64,000 nt of DNA, from positions 21,555 to 85,554 of the forward strand of contig JAKLKU010000023.1 of the NCBI GenBank assembly GCA_023150475.1, read 5' to 3'. The translations under genes were made by a program, and so were the position numbers. Below, one piece after another: positions 17,484 through 26,422 of this stretch. This DNA is from Planctomycetota bacterium (GTDB taxonomy: Bacteria; Planctomycetota; UBA1135; GCA-002686595). The notes under the pieces were generated by a model. It was not told the DNA's origin. It made no database searches and was given only the letters and a program-made list of their open reading frames with translations. Position 1 is the first letter of the stretch; every line of letters starts with the position of its first letter.

Positions 17484-18412
17484 TGCAGCTTGCCCTCGGT
17501 CAACGACATGAAGATGTCCTCGAGCTTCACTTCGCCGCCGGCGAACTCGACGGGCTGCAGCCCGCGCTGCACGAGCCGGGCGAGCATGCGCGCGCGCGCC
17601 TCGTCGTCGCCGGTGTAGTCGAACCCGAACCCGCCGCGCTCGGCGCGCACGTTCGACACGTCGGGCTCCTCGAGCAGCGCCTTTTCGAGCGCGTCGGGCG
17701 CGCACAGCGCGCGCACCCAGATCGTGTGGTGCGGTTGGAGTCGTTTCTGGATCGCGTCGACGCGGCCTTGCGCGAGCAGTTTGCCGCTCTCGATCACGGC
17801 GACGCCGTCGCACATCTCCGCGAGCTCCGACAGGATGTGCGACGAGATCAGGAGCGCCTTGTTCATCGCCGCGAGCGCCTTGACGAGCTCGCGCAACTCG
17901 ATGCGCGCCCGCGGATCGAGTCCGGCGGCGGGTTCGTCGAGGATCAACACGCTCGGGTCGTGCAGCATCGTCTTGGCGAGGCAGAGCCGCTGCTTCATGC
18001 CCTTCGAGAGCGTGTGGATCAGCTTGTGATCGAGCTCCGCGAGCGACGTGAACGCGAGCACTTGGTCGACGGTCGCCTTGCGCGCCTTGCCGGCGAGTCC
18101 GTACGCCCGAGCGTAGAAGTCGAGGTACTCGCGAATCGTCGTCTGCGGGTACGCGCCGTAGGTGTCGGGCATGAAGCCGAGTTTCTTGCGCGCCCGCCGC
18201 GGGTCGTCGAGCACCGACACACCGTCGACGAACACGTCGCCGCGGTCGGGGAGTTCGAGCGTCGCGCAGATGCGCATCGTCGTCGTCTTGCCGGCGCCGT
18301 TCGGGCCGATGAAGCCGTAGATCGCGCCGTGTTCGACGGTGAACGACACTTCGTCGACCGCCTTCAGCGTGCGGAACGCTTTCGTGATGCCGCGGACTTC
18401 GAGGGCGGTCAT
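17480..18412 (-). CDS. ABC transporter ATP-binding protein
   Basis: A 310-residue ATPase with Walker A IGPNGAGKTTT, a signature-like HTLSKGMKQRL, Walker B SVLILDEPAAGLDP and a switch histidine in ISSHILSE. The C-terminal 90 residues form the extra domain typical of CcmA/NatA-type ATPases. It energises the neighbouring permease. The start ATG overlaps the previous stop (ATGA). The frame remains open upstream to 18898, but the ABC fold begins directly at TALEVRGITKAF. The cluster resembles gliding-type ABC systems (GldA/GldF) only in architecture, and no gliding-specific partner was recognised. Confidence 0.93.
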   Translation of the reverse strand: MTALEVRGITKAFRTLKAVDEVSFTVEHGAIYGFIGPNGAGKTTTMRICATLELPDRGDVFVDGVSVLDDPRRARKKLGFMPDTYGAYPQTTIREYLDFYARAYGLAGKARKATVDQVLAFTSLAELDHKLIHTLSKGMKQRLCLAKTMLHDPSVLILDEPAAGLDPRARIELRELVKALAAMNKALLISSHILSELAEMCDGVAVIESGKLLAQGRVDAIQKRLQPHHTIWVRALCAPDALEKALLEEPDVSNVRAERGGFGFDYTGDDEARARMLARLVQRGLQPVEFAGGEVKLEDIFMSLTEGKLQ

Positions 18413-20307
18413 CGCCACGCCTCCGTGTCGAGCGCGAGGATGCCGAAGAGCCGATGGAGCGACACGGATTCCGTGCCCGTGATGCCGCAATCGTCGTCGA
18501 ACGGCGAGCGTTCGAGCCGAGCGACGTACGTCGCCGGCGGAAAGTCGGCGACTTCCGGCGTGAGCTCCGCCACGCCGAGGTCGTTCGCGCGCTGCGCGCC
18601 GTCTCCTTCCGCGAGCGGTTCGAGCGTCCCACGTGCGTTCTCGCCGAGCGGCGCGCCGAGCGTCCAGTAGCCGCCGGATGCGTCGCGCACGAGCAGCTCC
18701 TCGACCGTCGTGCCGAGCCCATTGGTCGCGACGAGCGCGCCGCCTTCGCGCGCGAACTCCAGCCGACCGCGCGCAGCGCGTTCGGTCAGCGTCTGGTGCA
18801 GGAACGGCGTCCGCGCCGGCAGGTAGCCGCCGGAGAGCACCGGACCCGGATCGAACTCGACGCGGTACTTCTGCCCGTCGTACGCCGGATCGTTCCACGA
18901 ACCGTTCGGCGAGTAACGCGCGATGCCGTACGCCGCCGCACCGGCGCCGGGTTCGAGGCCTCGCGCCGGCGCGAGCCCGGCGAAGACCATGCGCAGCTCG
19001 CTCGACGCGGAACGATGTTCACGTTGGTCGAGCACGGTCCACGTGTGCGACGCGAGCTTCACGCCGAGTCCTTGCGCGAGCACGCCGAAGCCGAACAGCG
19101 CGACCGCGGCTCCGAGCGCGATCACCGGAATCGTCACGAGCAGCACCACGGGGCGCTTGAAGCGCTTGACGACGATGAAGTTGACCGGTCCGATCACGAT
19201 CGCGAACAGTACGAGCAGCAGCGCGAACGCCTTGTACGGCAGCGCGAACAGGTCGGGCAGGATCGGCCTTTCGTGCGTGTAGCGCGAGTTGCCGGTCTCG
19301 TGCACGACGCCCTGGCGGGTGTCCGCGGCCCAACGCAGCGCTTCGCGTTGCGGATCGGTCGAGAACGGCGCTGCGTCGTCGACGAACAACGTGCCGAGCC
19401 CCGCGCGCTGGCCTTGCGTCCTGGCGGTCCGCGCGAGCGCGAAGCGCGGCTCGAGCCACGGCGCGAACTCGGCGCTCGTCCGTGCGAGTTCGGTCGCTCT
19501 CGGTCCGAACACGGCGACCGTGCCGCCGAGACGCATCCACGAAGCGAGCGCGGCGAGCTTGCGCGGCTCCGGCAGTCCGCTGCGTGCGTCGATCACGACC
19601 GCGTCGACGCTCGAGTAGGACTCCGGGCGCGAGGGCAGGTGCTCGAAACGCACGTGGTGCACGCGCAGGTTGTCGGGCGTCGACAGCAACGCGCCGGCCG
19701 AGGTCGGAGCCGGCGGCGGAACGACCGAGAGGTGGCCGAGGGCCCCGGGGGCTTGGACGGTGTTGCCCACCACGACCGAAGTGCTGAGCTCGCTCGTCCA
19801 ACGTTCGGTGGCGCCGGCCTCGGGCTCGCCTGCGGAGAGGTAGAGCACCGAACGCGCGTTGGCGAGCCCGAGGTCCGACGCGCCGAAGTTGCCGGGGACC
19901 CAGAACGTCTGGCCGTCGAGCTCCAAGCGCACGTTGAACTGGTTCTGCACGTTCGCGAACGCCGGCAGCAGGAGCTCGGCAGAACTCGTTTCGCCTGCCG
20001 GCACGTCGAAGCTCGCGTTCACTTCGCGGTCGACGCCCCACGAACTCGCGCGGAAGCCGACGGTGCGGTGCCGGTCGCCGGCGTTGCGCACGTCCACGAA
20101 GCAGGGGATCCAGCCCTTGTGCACTCGCGCGGGCCAATAGGTCGCCACGCGGACGGTGACGCCCGACGTGTCGAGTGGCACCTCTTTCTCCTCGAAGGCG
20201 ATCGTCGTGGCGGGCGTCGCGGGCAGCGCGAGCGGCGCCGGCGCGGCGGCGAGCGGCGCCGCGAGGCCGACGAAGATCGCGCAGACGAATCCGAGCTCAG
20301 CGCGCAT
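18409..20307 (-). CDS. Exported membrane protein of the MoxR/ABC cluster, unknown function
   Basis: A 632-residue protein that I do not recognise as a named family. It starts with a signal peptide (FVCAIFVGLAAPLAAAPAP), then a beta-rich extracytoplasmic region with VRVATYWPARVHKGW and a section resembling a degenerate Rossmann/GATase-like segment (WMRLGGTVAVFGPRA). Two membrane helices follow at about residues 355-415 (AFALLLVLFAIVIGPVNF and VVLLVTIPVIALGAAVALFG), and the remainder is extracytoplasmic. Proteins of this layout often sit between MoxR and an ABC exporter. The ATG overlaps the MoxR 3' end by 11 bases and the TGA overlaps the ATPase ATG, which makes it a structural member of the operon. 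Confidence 0.82.
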   Translation of the reverse strand: MRAELGFVCAIFVGLAAPLAAAPAPLALPATPATTIAFEEKEVPLDTSGVTVRVATYWPARVHKGWIPCFVDVRNAGDRHRTVGFRASSWGVDREVNASFDVPAGETSSAELLLPAFANVQNQFNVRLELDGQTFWVPGNFGASDLGLANARSVLYLSAGEPEAGATERWTSELSTSVVVGNTVQAPGALGHLSVVPPPAPTSAGALLSTPDNLRVHHVRFEHLPSRPESYSSVDAVVIDARSGLPEPRKLAALASWMRLGGTVAVFGPRATELARTSAEFAPWLEPRFALARTARTQGQRAGLGTLFVDDAAPFSTDPQREALRWAADTRQGVVHETGNSRYTHERPILPDLFALPYKAFALLLVLFAIVIGPVNFIVVKRFKRPVVLLVTIPVIALGAAVALFGFGVLAQGLGVKLASHTWTVLDQREHRSASSELRMVFAGLAPARGLEPGAGAAAYGIARYSPNGSWNDPAYDGQKYRVEFDPGPVLSGGYLPARTPFLHQTLTERAARGRLEFAREGGALVATNGLGTTVEELLVRDASGGYWTLGAPLGENARGTLEPLAEGDGAQRANDLGVAELTPEVADFPPATYVARLERSPFDDDCGITGTESVSLHRLFGILALDTEAWR

Positions 20308-21334
20308 CTCGCAGCGCCTTCGGCAAGGCCTCTTCGAGCTCGCCGACCTCCGCGAGCACGGCGTCGATCACTTGCACGCCACGCACGCCCTCGAGTCGCG
20401 CGCGGTAGTCGAGCACGAGGCGGTGCGCGACGGCGCTCGTCGCGACCGCGCGCACGTCGTCGAAGCCGACGTTCGGCTTGCCGGAGGTCAACGCGTGCGC
20501 GCGCGACGCCTCGGCGAGCGCGATCGCGGCGCGCGGGCTCGCTCCGTGGCGCACGAAGTCTTTGACTAGCTTCGGTGCGGACGCGGCGTTCGGATGCGTC
20601 GCTTCGACGAGCCTTGCGATCCACGCCGCGACCGCCGGCGGCAGGAACACGGCGTCGACGGCCGCGAACAGGGCGCGCAGCTCTTCGAGCGAAAGGGCGC
20701 GCGTGTGTTCGGGCGGCCGGCCCGCGCGGCGCTCGGTGATGATCGCCGTGAGCGTCGCACGATCGACCGGTGGCACGTCGAGCTTGAAGAGGAAGCGGTC
20801 GAGCTGCGCTTCGGGCAACGGATAGGTGCCTTCGAGCTCGATCGGGTTCTGCGTCGCGAGCACGTAGAACGGCTCCGGCAAGACGTGCGTCTCGCCGAGC
20901 ACCGTGACGCGCCTTTCGGCCATCGCTTCGAGCAACGCGGACTGCGTCTTCGGGCTCGCGCGGTTGATCTCGTCGGCGAGGATCACGTGGCTGAACACGG
21001 GCCCCGGGTGGAACACGAGGCCGCGCTTGCCGCGCTCGTCCTCTTCGAGGATCGGGCCGCCGGTGATGTCGCCGGGCAGCAGGTCGGGCGTGAACTGCAG
21101 GCGCTTGAACGAGAGACCGAGCAGCGCGGCGAGCGCCTTGACGAGCTCCGTCTTGCCGAGTCCCGGCAGACCTTCGAGCAACACGTGGCCGCGCGCGAGG
21201 CAGCCGACCAGCACGAGGCGCGTCAGGCGCTGCTGGCCGATCAACGTGCGGTCGAGACCTTCGAGGATCCGGGTCGCTCGCGCACGGGCCTGTTCGACGT
21301 CGGTGGGCGAGAGCAGGGAAGTCGCTTGGCTCAT
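20297..21334 (-). CDS. MoxR family AAA+ ATPase
   Basis: A 345-residue AAA_3 ATPase: Walker A LLEGLPGLGKTEL, Walker B VILADEINRASPKTQ, sensor 1 around YVLATQNPIE, and the C-terminal AAA lid with PKLVKDFVRHGASPRA. MoxR ATPases act as cytoplasmic chaperone-like motors on VWA-domain partners; here the partners would be the DUF58 protein downstream and the two VWA proteins at 8404-13178. The ATG lies one base after the stop of the small frame at 21336. An upstream extension of this frame to 21481 has Arg-rich shadow composition and was rejected. Confidence 0.94.
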   Translation of the reverse strand: MSQATSLLSPTDVEQARARATRILEGLDRTLIGQQRLTRLVLVGCLARGHVLLEGLPGLGKTELVKALAALLGLSFKRLQFTPDLLPGDITGGPILEEDERGKRGLVFHPGPVFSHVILADEINRASPKTQSALLEAMAERRVTVLGETHVLPEPFYVLATQNPIELEGTYPLPEAQLDRFLFKLDVPPVDRATLTAIITERRAGRPPEHTRALSLEELRALFAAVDAVFLPPAVAAWIARLVEATHPNAASAPKLVKDFVRHGASPRAAIALAEASRAHALTSGKPNVGFDDVRAVATSAVAHRLVLDYRARLEGVRGVQVIDAVLAEVGELEEALPKALRDAR

Positions 21335-21335
21335 G

Positions 21336-21620
21336 TCACTCGGATTTCGGCCTGGAGAAGAAGCGTTGCACGGCGTCGCGGTGGTGCGGCGCGAGCCGCC
21401 GGCGCCACACGCCTTGTCCGCTCGCGCCCGAGACCGGCGCGGAACCCGCGCTCTCGGCTTCGGCCTCGCCGGTCGGCGCACCGGCGGCGACGCCGAGCAC
21501 CGCCGTGCTCTCGGGGTCGAGCATCCTCGCGGGATCGAGCGCCTGCGCTTCGAAGTCGTCGCTCTTGCCGGGCGCTTCTTCGCCCCACGTGAGCTCCGCG
21601 TCGCCGCGTCCGCGGTTCAC
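21336..21620 (-). CDS. C-terminal part of the interrupted coiled-coil protein (94 codons from a GTG)
   Basis: This frame has normal coding composition (VNRGRGDAELTWGEEAP, then RRRLAPHHRDAVQRFF and a final SRPKSE). It lies in exactly the same reading frame as the 346-residue gene that ends at 21678, separated only by the TGA and 19 sense codons (RGSGRAGGASLTNAPGRGG). I recall planctomycete proteins in which a stretch like GRGGVxRGxGDAxLTW follows a Cys-rich hinge in one uninterrupted chain, and their C-termini resemble RHRxxVxRFF. The best start available after the TGA is this GTG, which has only a weak GGCGGA before it. It is therefore either a separate re-initiated peptide, a readthrough product or a remnant. 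Confidence 0.6.
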   Translation of the reverse strand: MNRGRGDAELTWGEEAPGKSDDFEAQALDPARMLDPESTAVLGVAAGAPTGEAEAESAGSAPVSGASGQGVWRRRLAPHHRDAVQRFFSRPKSE

Positions 21621-21648
21621 TCCGCCGCGACCCGGCGCGTTCGTCAGC

Positions 21649-21667
21649 GACGCGCCCCCGGCGCGTC
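21649..21667 (-). other. Perfect 8-bp hairpin just after the in-frame TGA
   Basis: On the minus strand, GACGCGCC and GGCGCGTC form a perfect 8-bp stem around a GGG loop. The stem begins ten bases after the TGA at 21680-21678. It could stimulate stop-codon readthrough or frameshifting, act as a SECIS-like element, or simply be a GC-rich error-prone spot. Confidence 0.6.
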
Positions 21668-21677
21668 CCGAACCCCT

Positions 21678-22718
21678 TCATGTCCCGCCGCGTTTGCAAG
21701 TTTCGTCGCAGACGTGCTGCGCGATGCGCTCGAGCTCGCGGTAGCGCTCGAGCTTGTTCTTGGAGAGCAGTCCGGCCTTCGCGAGCCGTTCCATCCGAGC
21801 GTCGAGCGCTTCGCGCAGCGCGTTGGAGAGCTCGCCGAGTTCCTCGCGCGAGAGCTGCACGCCGTCCGGGAGCTCGAGCGAGCCCGGGTCGAGCTTCGCG
21901 AGCAGTTCCTTCGGCAACTTCGCGGCGAGCCCGGCGTCCTTCAGTTCGCGCAACGCTTCGTTCAGCGCCGCACGCGCCGCTTCTTCGCTGTCCGCCGCGG
22001 CGGCGAGGTCGAGCCCGTCACGCGCGCGGTCGGCGGCGGCGAGCGCTTCGTCGGCTTCGCGCGCGAGCGCCTCCTCGGTGCGATCGACCGCTTCGAGGTT
22101 GGCGTCGAGCGGGGCGTCGCCTGGACCCGCTTCGACGCGTTCGAGCCGCGCTTCGAGCTCCTCGGTGGTCTCCGCGGAGAGCTCGACGATCTCGGCGAGC
22201 GCGGCGAGGTCGGCTTGGACCGCGTCGACGCGCTGCTCGATCACTGCGGTCGCCGGCGGCGCAGGCAGGGCGCTGCGTTCGAGGACGAACGCGCCGGCGA
22301 CGAACGCCGCGGCGAGCAGGCTCGGCACGAACGCCTTGCCCGGCGCTAGCCGCGGCAGCCGCGCGATCGTCGCGAGCGCGCGCTCGGCCGCGTCGTTCCA
22401 GCGCGGGTCACCGATCGCGGCCTGGGTCAGGAGCGCGCCGCTGCCGCCGCTCTCGCGATCGAGCCACACGAGCGCCGCTTGCGGCGAAAGGAAACGCCTG
22501 CGCGCGACGAACCACGCTGCGAGCGGCACGGCCAAGAGCGCGAAGAGGGCCCACGCGGCGCTCGTGCGCGACTCGCCGAGTCCGAACCGAGCGAGCAGCA
22601 CCCACGCACCCAGCGCGAAGAGCACCGGCGCGAGCAACTGGGCGGACGCTTCGAGCCAAGCCGCGGTCTTGGCGCGCGAGAGCAACCGCGCGAGCGAGCG
22701 TTCGAGTTCGGGGAGCAC
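21678..22718 (-). CDS. Membrane-anchored coiled-coil protein, probably truncated by an in-frame TGA
   Basis: A 346-residue product. Two hydrophobic segments at about residues 25-43 and 52-70 and a third near residue 145 give a membrane anchor. Residues 165-340 are long, charged, Ala/Glu-rich helices (coiled coil), ending in a hinge with CDETCKRGGT before TGA. I do not recognise a named Pfam family; similar proteins precede MoxR genes in Planctomycetota. The GTG start at 22718 is preceded by GAGG. It is the first gene of the MoxR operon. The same reading frame continues after the TGA into 94-113 residues of coding-quality sequence, so the intact protein was probably about 460 residues. Confidence 0.75.
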   Translation of the reverse strand: MLPELERSLARLLSRAKTAAWLEASAQLLAPVLFALGAWVLLARFGLGESRTSAAWALFALLAVPLAAWFVARRRFLSPQAALVWLDRESGGSGALLTQAAIGDPRWNDAAERALATIARLPRLAPGKAFVPSLLAAAFVAGAFVLERSALPAPPATAVIEQRVDAVQADLAALAEIVELSAETTEELEARLERVEAGPGDAPLDANLEAVDRTEEALAREADEALAAADRARDGLDLAAAADSEEAARAALNEALRELKDAGLAAKLPKELLAKLDPGSLELPDGVQLSREELGELSNALREALDARMERLAKAGLLSKNKLERYRELERIAQHVCDETCKRGGT

Positions 22719-22777
22719 GGGCGGACCTCAGAGTAGCAGCGGCGGACGAGGCCCGCAGCTGCGACCGAGTTCCGCCG

Positions 22778-25700
22778 TTATTCCCGCAGACGCAGGGTGA
22801 GTTTGCGTTCGGCTTGTCCGCCGAGCGACACCGACTTCGACGCCGAACGGCCGTCGGGCGCCGTCGCCGTGACCGTGTAGAGCCCGGGCGCGAGCGGACC
22901 GATGCGTTGTTCGGTCGACGAGAAGCCGCCGTTCTGGAACACGTCCATCAGCTCGGCCATCGTGAGGAGCCCGTTGACTTGCCGGCCCTTCTCGTCGGTG
23001 ACGAGCACCGTCGCTTCGACTTCCTGTTCCTTCGAGTCGACGAGCTTGACGACGAGCAACGTGCCCGCGTCGATCACGAGGTCGACTTCGGTGGTCTCGC
23101 CGCCGCGGATCGCGATCGCGACCGGCGTCGAGCTGACCGAGTCGCTCGAGCGCGCCGTGAGCGAATAACGGCCCTCCGCGAGACCGTGGTAGGTGAATCG
23201 GCCGTCCGCTGCGGTCTGCGCGAGCGTGAGGCGTTCGAGCGGAGCCTCGTGTTCGTCGCGCACGAAGATCGCCGCGCCCGCGACCGGCTTGCCGTTTTGC
23301 GCGCGCACGACTCCGGTGACCTTGCCCGAGGCCTTCAGCCGGAAGTCGACGTCGCGCATGTCGGCATCCGCGGCGACGTGGAGCTCGCGCAGCTCGCGTC
23401 CGAGCGCGCCTTCGCCGCCCATCAGGCCGCCGAAGAGCGCGCCGCCCGCCGCGAGCGTGTAGTCGCCCGGCTCGAGCCATCGCATCACGTAGCGGCCGTC
23501 GTCGTCGGTCGAGATCTCGCTGTAGCGGCCGCCCAGGATCGTGCCGTTCGGCACGGCGCCGCGGCGCGTCAGCGACACGCGCGTCTTCGGCGCGGGTTTG
23601 CCTTCGCCGTCGAGCACGCGGCCCGCGAGGCGTGCGCCGGGGAGCTCGATGTCGAAGACGTGCTCGGGTTCCGCCGGCACGCGGTGCGCGAACTCGCAAG
23701 CCTGCTGTTCGCCGGCGTTGCCGAAGCTCTGCACCGTGACCAAGTAGCGGCCCGGCCCGTCGAGGCGCGTCTCGTACGTGCCGTCGGCCGCGACCGAGAC
23801 GAACTTCAGGCTCGACAAGCCCTTCGCGCCGTCGGGCATGAAGTTGACGACGACTCCGCCGACCGCTTCGCCTTTCGATCGCACGCGGCCGCGCACCAGC
23901 ACCGGATCCTTCGGCGGCGCGCCGAGCGTCACGTGCGTCTCCTCGCCGTCCTTGATCACGGCGCTCGTCATCTTCATCGAGCCGAGGAGCGCCGCCGTGT
24001 CGCCGGCGGACGGCATCTCGCCGTCGCCGCTCAGGAACGGCATGTACACGACTTGCCACGTGCCGGGTTCGAGGTGCTCTTCGCGGAAACGTCCGCTCGA
24101 GTCGGTCGACGGCATGCGTTGCGGCGAGTCCTGCGAAGGCACTTGCACGATCACGTTGACGCCGGCGAGCGGTTTGCCGTCCTCGCCGTAGAGCTCGCCG
24201 ATCAACGTGCCGCCGCGCCGCAGCGTCAAAGTCACGTCCTCACGGACCTCGCCGGGCGCGAGTTCGAGTTCGAGCTTCTCGCTCGCCGCCGCGCCCGGCG
24301 CGCGAGCGGCGACGAGCAGCGGACCCGCCGACAAGGGCTCGAGCCGGAAGCGTCCCGCATCGTCGGTCTTGACGTCGTCGGGCTCCTTGGATGGCGCGAA
24401 GCGGCGTTTGAGATCCGCGAGTCCGATCGACCGGCCGACGACGGCGCCGGCGACGGGCCGGCCGTCGAAGCCGAGCACGGTGCCCGCGACGACCGCCGCG
24501 CGTTGCAGTCGGAACTCGATCGGCGGCGCGGACGCGTCCCGCGGCAGCTCGAGCGCGAGCGGTTCGGCGTCGCCGAAGCCGTCGGCGAGGGCGTAGAGCT
24601 CCCACGCACCTCGTTCGAGGCCCGCGAGCACGAAGCGGCCGTCCGAGTCCTCGAACGTGCGCCGCACCGAGTCGCCGCCGAGACCGGGCAGGATCGACGC
24701 GACTTTCGCGTGCGCGACGAGCTCGAACTTCGTGATCGGCGCGCCGGTCGCGTCGAGCACGCGGCCCGCGACGCCTTCGGGCGCGTTGATCGTCAACACG
24801 AGCTCGAGCGTGTCGGGAGCGACCGCGCCGACGCTGGCGCGCCACGCGCGGTCCTTCGCTTTGTCGTCCCAGGTCTCGCCGGGCGGCGCGGCGAGCGCTC
24901 GCACGACGAACGGTCCGACGCCGAGCCCACCGACCGAGAACGTGCCGTCGGCCGCCGTGACGGCGTCGCCTTCGTTGCCGCGCCACGCGTTGAACGCGTT
25001 CATGCCTGTCAACGCGGCCGCGTCGAAGGAGACCGAGATCCGCGCGTCGGCCGCGGGGGTCCCGTCGGGCCAAGTCACGCGGCCCGCGATGCGCGCGCCG
25101 TGCGACAGCACGTAACGCACGCCTTCGCGGCGTTCGCCTTCCGCGACTTCGAAGTCGACGCGCTCGGCGAGGTAGCCGTCGCACTCGATCTGCAGCTTGC
25201 CCTTGCCGGCGCGCACGGCGGCGAGTTCGAAGCGCCCCGCCGCGTCGGTCTTCGCCTCGCGCGCCTCGTCGCCGCCGAAGCCCATCACCTTCGGATCGAC
25301 TTCGACCGTCAACTTCGCGCCGGCGACTGGCGCATCGCGTTCGTCGACGACGACGCCGAGCACCGTGCCGCCGCCGGTGAGCTCGAGCACGACGTCGAGC
25401 GCGCGGCCGGGCGCGAGTTCGAACGGCGTGCTGCGCGAGAATGCGAACGAAGGCCGCGGCTCGAACGTCGGCACCGTCGTGACGGTGAACGGGCCTTCGC
25501 CGAGCACCGCGCGCAGTTCGAACGTCCGGCCGTCCGCCGACTTCGTCTCGCGCGAACTGGTGCGCGAGAACTCGCCTCGTTGGCGCATCTGGTCCTCGAA
25601 CCCGCCTCTCGTGACCGGCGCGAGCTCGAGCGTCGCTGCGGTGAGCTCCGCGCGCGCGCCTTCGAGCGCGCTCGGGACGACGAGCGTCCCGCGCAACCAC

Positions 25701-26260
25701 GTGCCGAGCTCGGGGCGGAGCTCGAGCGGCTCGGTGACGGGCAGCGCGAGCTGCACCGACTCGCGCGTCGCGAGATAGCGTCCCTCGACGGCGACGTGGA
25801 GCGTGCCCGTGTCCGCTCCGATCGGCAGCGTGAACGATCCGTCTCCGCCCACCGTCGCGCGCCACGTTCCATCGACTTGCCGAGCGGCGGGCAGCGCCGG
25901 CGCCGAGCGCGACAGCGATGCCGTCGACGCGAGCACTTCGAGGCGCTCGTCGGCGGGCGTGCCTTCCGGGAGCACGACTCGTCCCACCAGCGTCGCCTTG
26001 ATGCTCGCATCCGAGCGTTCGGACTCGGCTTGGGTCGTCCGGGCCGTCGGGTCGTTCGCTTCCGCGGCGGCGGCAACCGCGGCTGGGCCCGCGAGCTCCG
26101 ACTTCTCCGTCGAGGCCGGCGCCGTCGAAGTCGGCACGGGCGCGGACGGTGTCGCGCGCTCCGCCGTCTGCGGCGCGTCGCCCGAGCGGGTGCTCCAGAG
26201 GAGGTAGCCGACGACGCAGGCGACGATCAAGCCGACGAGGAGCAGCGGGAGCTTGCGCAT
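22778..26260 (-). CDS. Large surface protein of carboxypeptidase-regulatory-like repeats
   Basis: An 1160-residue protein. The N-terminal hydrophobic segment (LPLLLVGLIVACVVGYLLW) is a signal anchor, followed by a Pro/Thr/Ala-rich spacer. The remainder is a chain of about nine or ten Ig-like carboxypeptidase regulatory (CarboxypepD_reg/SdrD-B-like) domains. Each shows the pattern G-x-V ... G-x-P-x-x-x-A ... T-D-x-x-G-R-F ... L-x-x-G, for example VLGFDGRPVAGAVVG and ELYGEDGKPLAGVNV. No catalytic domain was seen. Such proteins are periplasmic or cell-surface structural modules. It lies 59 bases upstream of the MoxR operon's first gene and may be co-transcribed. No strong ribosome site precedes the ATG. 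Confidence 0.85.
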   Translation of the reverse strand: MRKLPLLLVGLIVACVVGYLLWSTRSGDAPQTAERATPSAPVPTSTAPASTEKSELAGPAAVAAAAEANDPTARTTQAESERSDASIKATLVGRVVLPEGTPADERLEVLASTASLSRSAPALPAARQVDGTWRATVGGDGSFTLPIGADTGTLHVAVEGRYLATRESVQLALPVTEPLELRPELGTWLRGTLVVPSALEGARAELTAATLELAPVTRGGFEDQMRQRGEFSRTSSRETKSADGRTFELRAVLGEGPFTVTTVPTFEPRPSFAFSRSTPFELAPGRALDVVLELTGGGTVLGVVVDERDAPVAGAKLTVEVDPKVMGFGGDEAREAKTDAAGRFELAAVRAGKGKLQIECDGYLAERVDFEVAEGERREGVRYVLSHGARIAGRVTWPDGTPAADARISVSFDAAALTGMNAFNAWRGNEGDAVTAADGTFSVGGLGVGPFVVRALAAPPGETWDDKAKDRAWRASVGAVAPDTLELVLTINAPEGVAGRVLDATGAPITKFELVAHAKVASILPGLGGDSVRRTFEDSDGRFVLAGLERGAWELYALADGFGDAEPLALELPRDASAPPIEFRLQRAAVVAGTVLGFDGRPVAGAVVGRSIGLADLKRRFAPSKEPDDVKTDDAGRFRLEPLSAGPLLVAARAPGAAASEKLELELAPGEVREDVTLTLRRGGTLIGELYGEDGKPLAGVNVIVQVPSQDSPQRMPSTDSSGRFREEHLEPGTWQVVYMPFLSGDGEMPSAGDTAALLGSMKMTSAVIKDGEETHVTLGAPPKDPVLVRGRVRSKGEAVGGVVVNFMPDGAKGLSSLKFVSVAADGTYETRLDGPGRYLVTVQSFGNAGEQQACEFAHRVPAEPEHVFDIELPGARLAGRVLDGEGKPAPKTRVSLTRRGAVPNGTILGGRYSEISTDDDGRYVMRWLEPGDYTLAAGGALFGGLMGGEGALGRELRELHVAADADMRDVDFRLKASGKVTGVVRAQNGKPVAGAAIFVRDEHEAPLERLTLAQTAADGRFTYHGLAEGRYSLTARSSDSVSSTPVAIAIRGGETTEVDLVIDAGTLLVVKLVDSKEQEVEATVLVTDEKGRQVNGLLTMAELMDVFQNGGFSSTEQRIGPLAPGLYTVTATAPDGRSASKSVSLGGQAERKLTLRLRE

Positions 26261-26422
26261 GGGGGAGCGTCTTGGTTGCTTGGGACTCGAGAAGACAACG
26301 CGCGGCGCGCGGAATGCGAACCGCGTGCCGCCTTCGGTACGTGCTCGCTACCGACTGCGGCCCCGCCGAGCCGTGCGGTGGATCGGGTATCCTCCGCCGC
26401 TTCACGCCCGAGGTCGAACACG

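Noticed and set aside
17480..18412. Specific naming as GldA gliding ATPase
   Set aside because: Architecture matches many ABC-2 ATPases; no gliding-specific genes nearby.
21649..21680. Selenoprotein call
   Set aside because: A stem after TGA exists, but the position is a flexible Gly-rich hinge with no redox motif and no sel genes in the window; too weak to annotate as Sec.
21331..21681. Frame starting at the ATG that overlaps the interrupted gene's TGA
   Set aside because: Both ends form ATGA junctions, but the product is almost pure Arg/Ala/Gly shadow; the other frame has normal composition. Kept only as part of the frameshift hypothesis.
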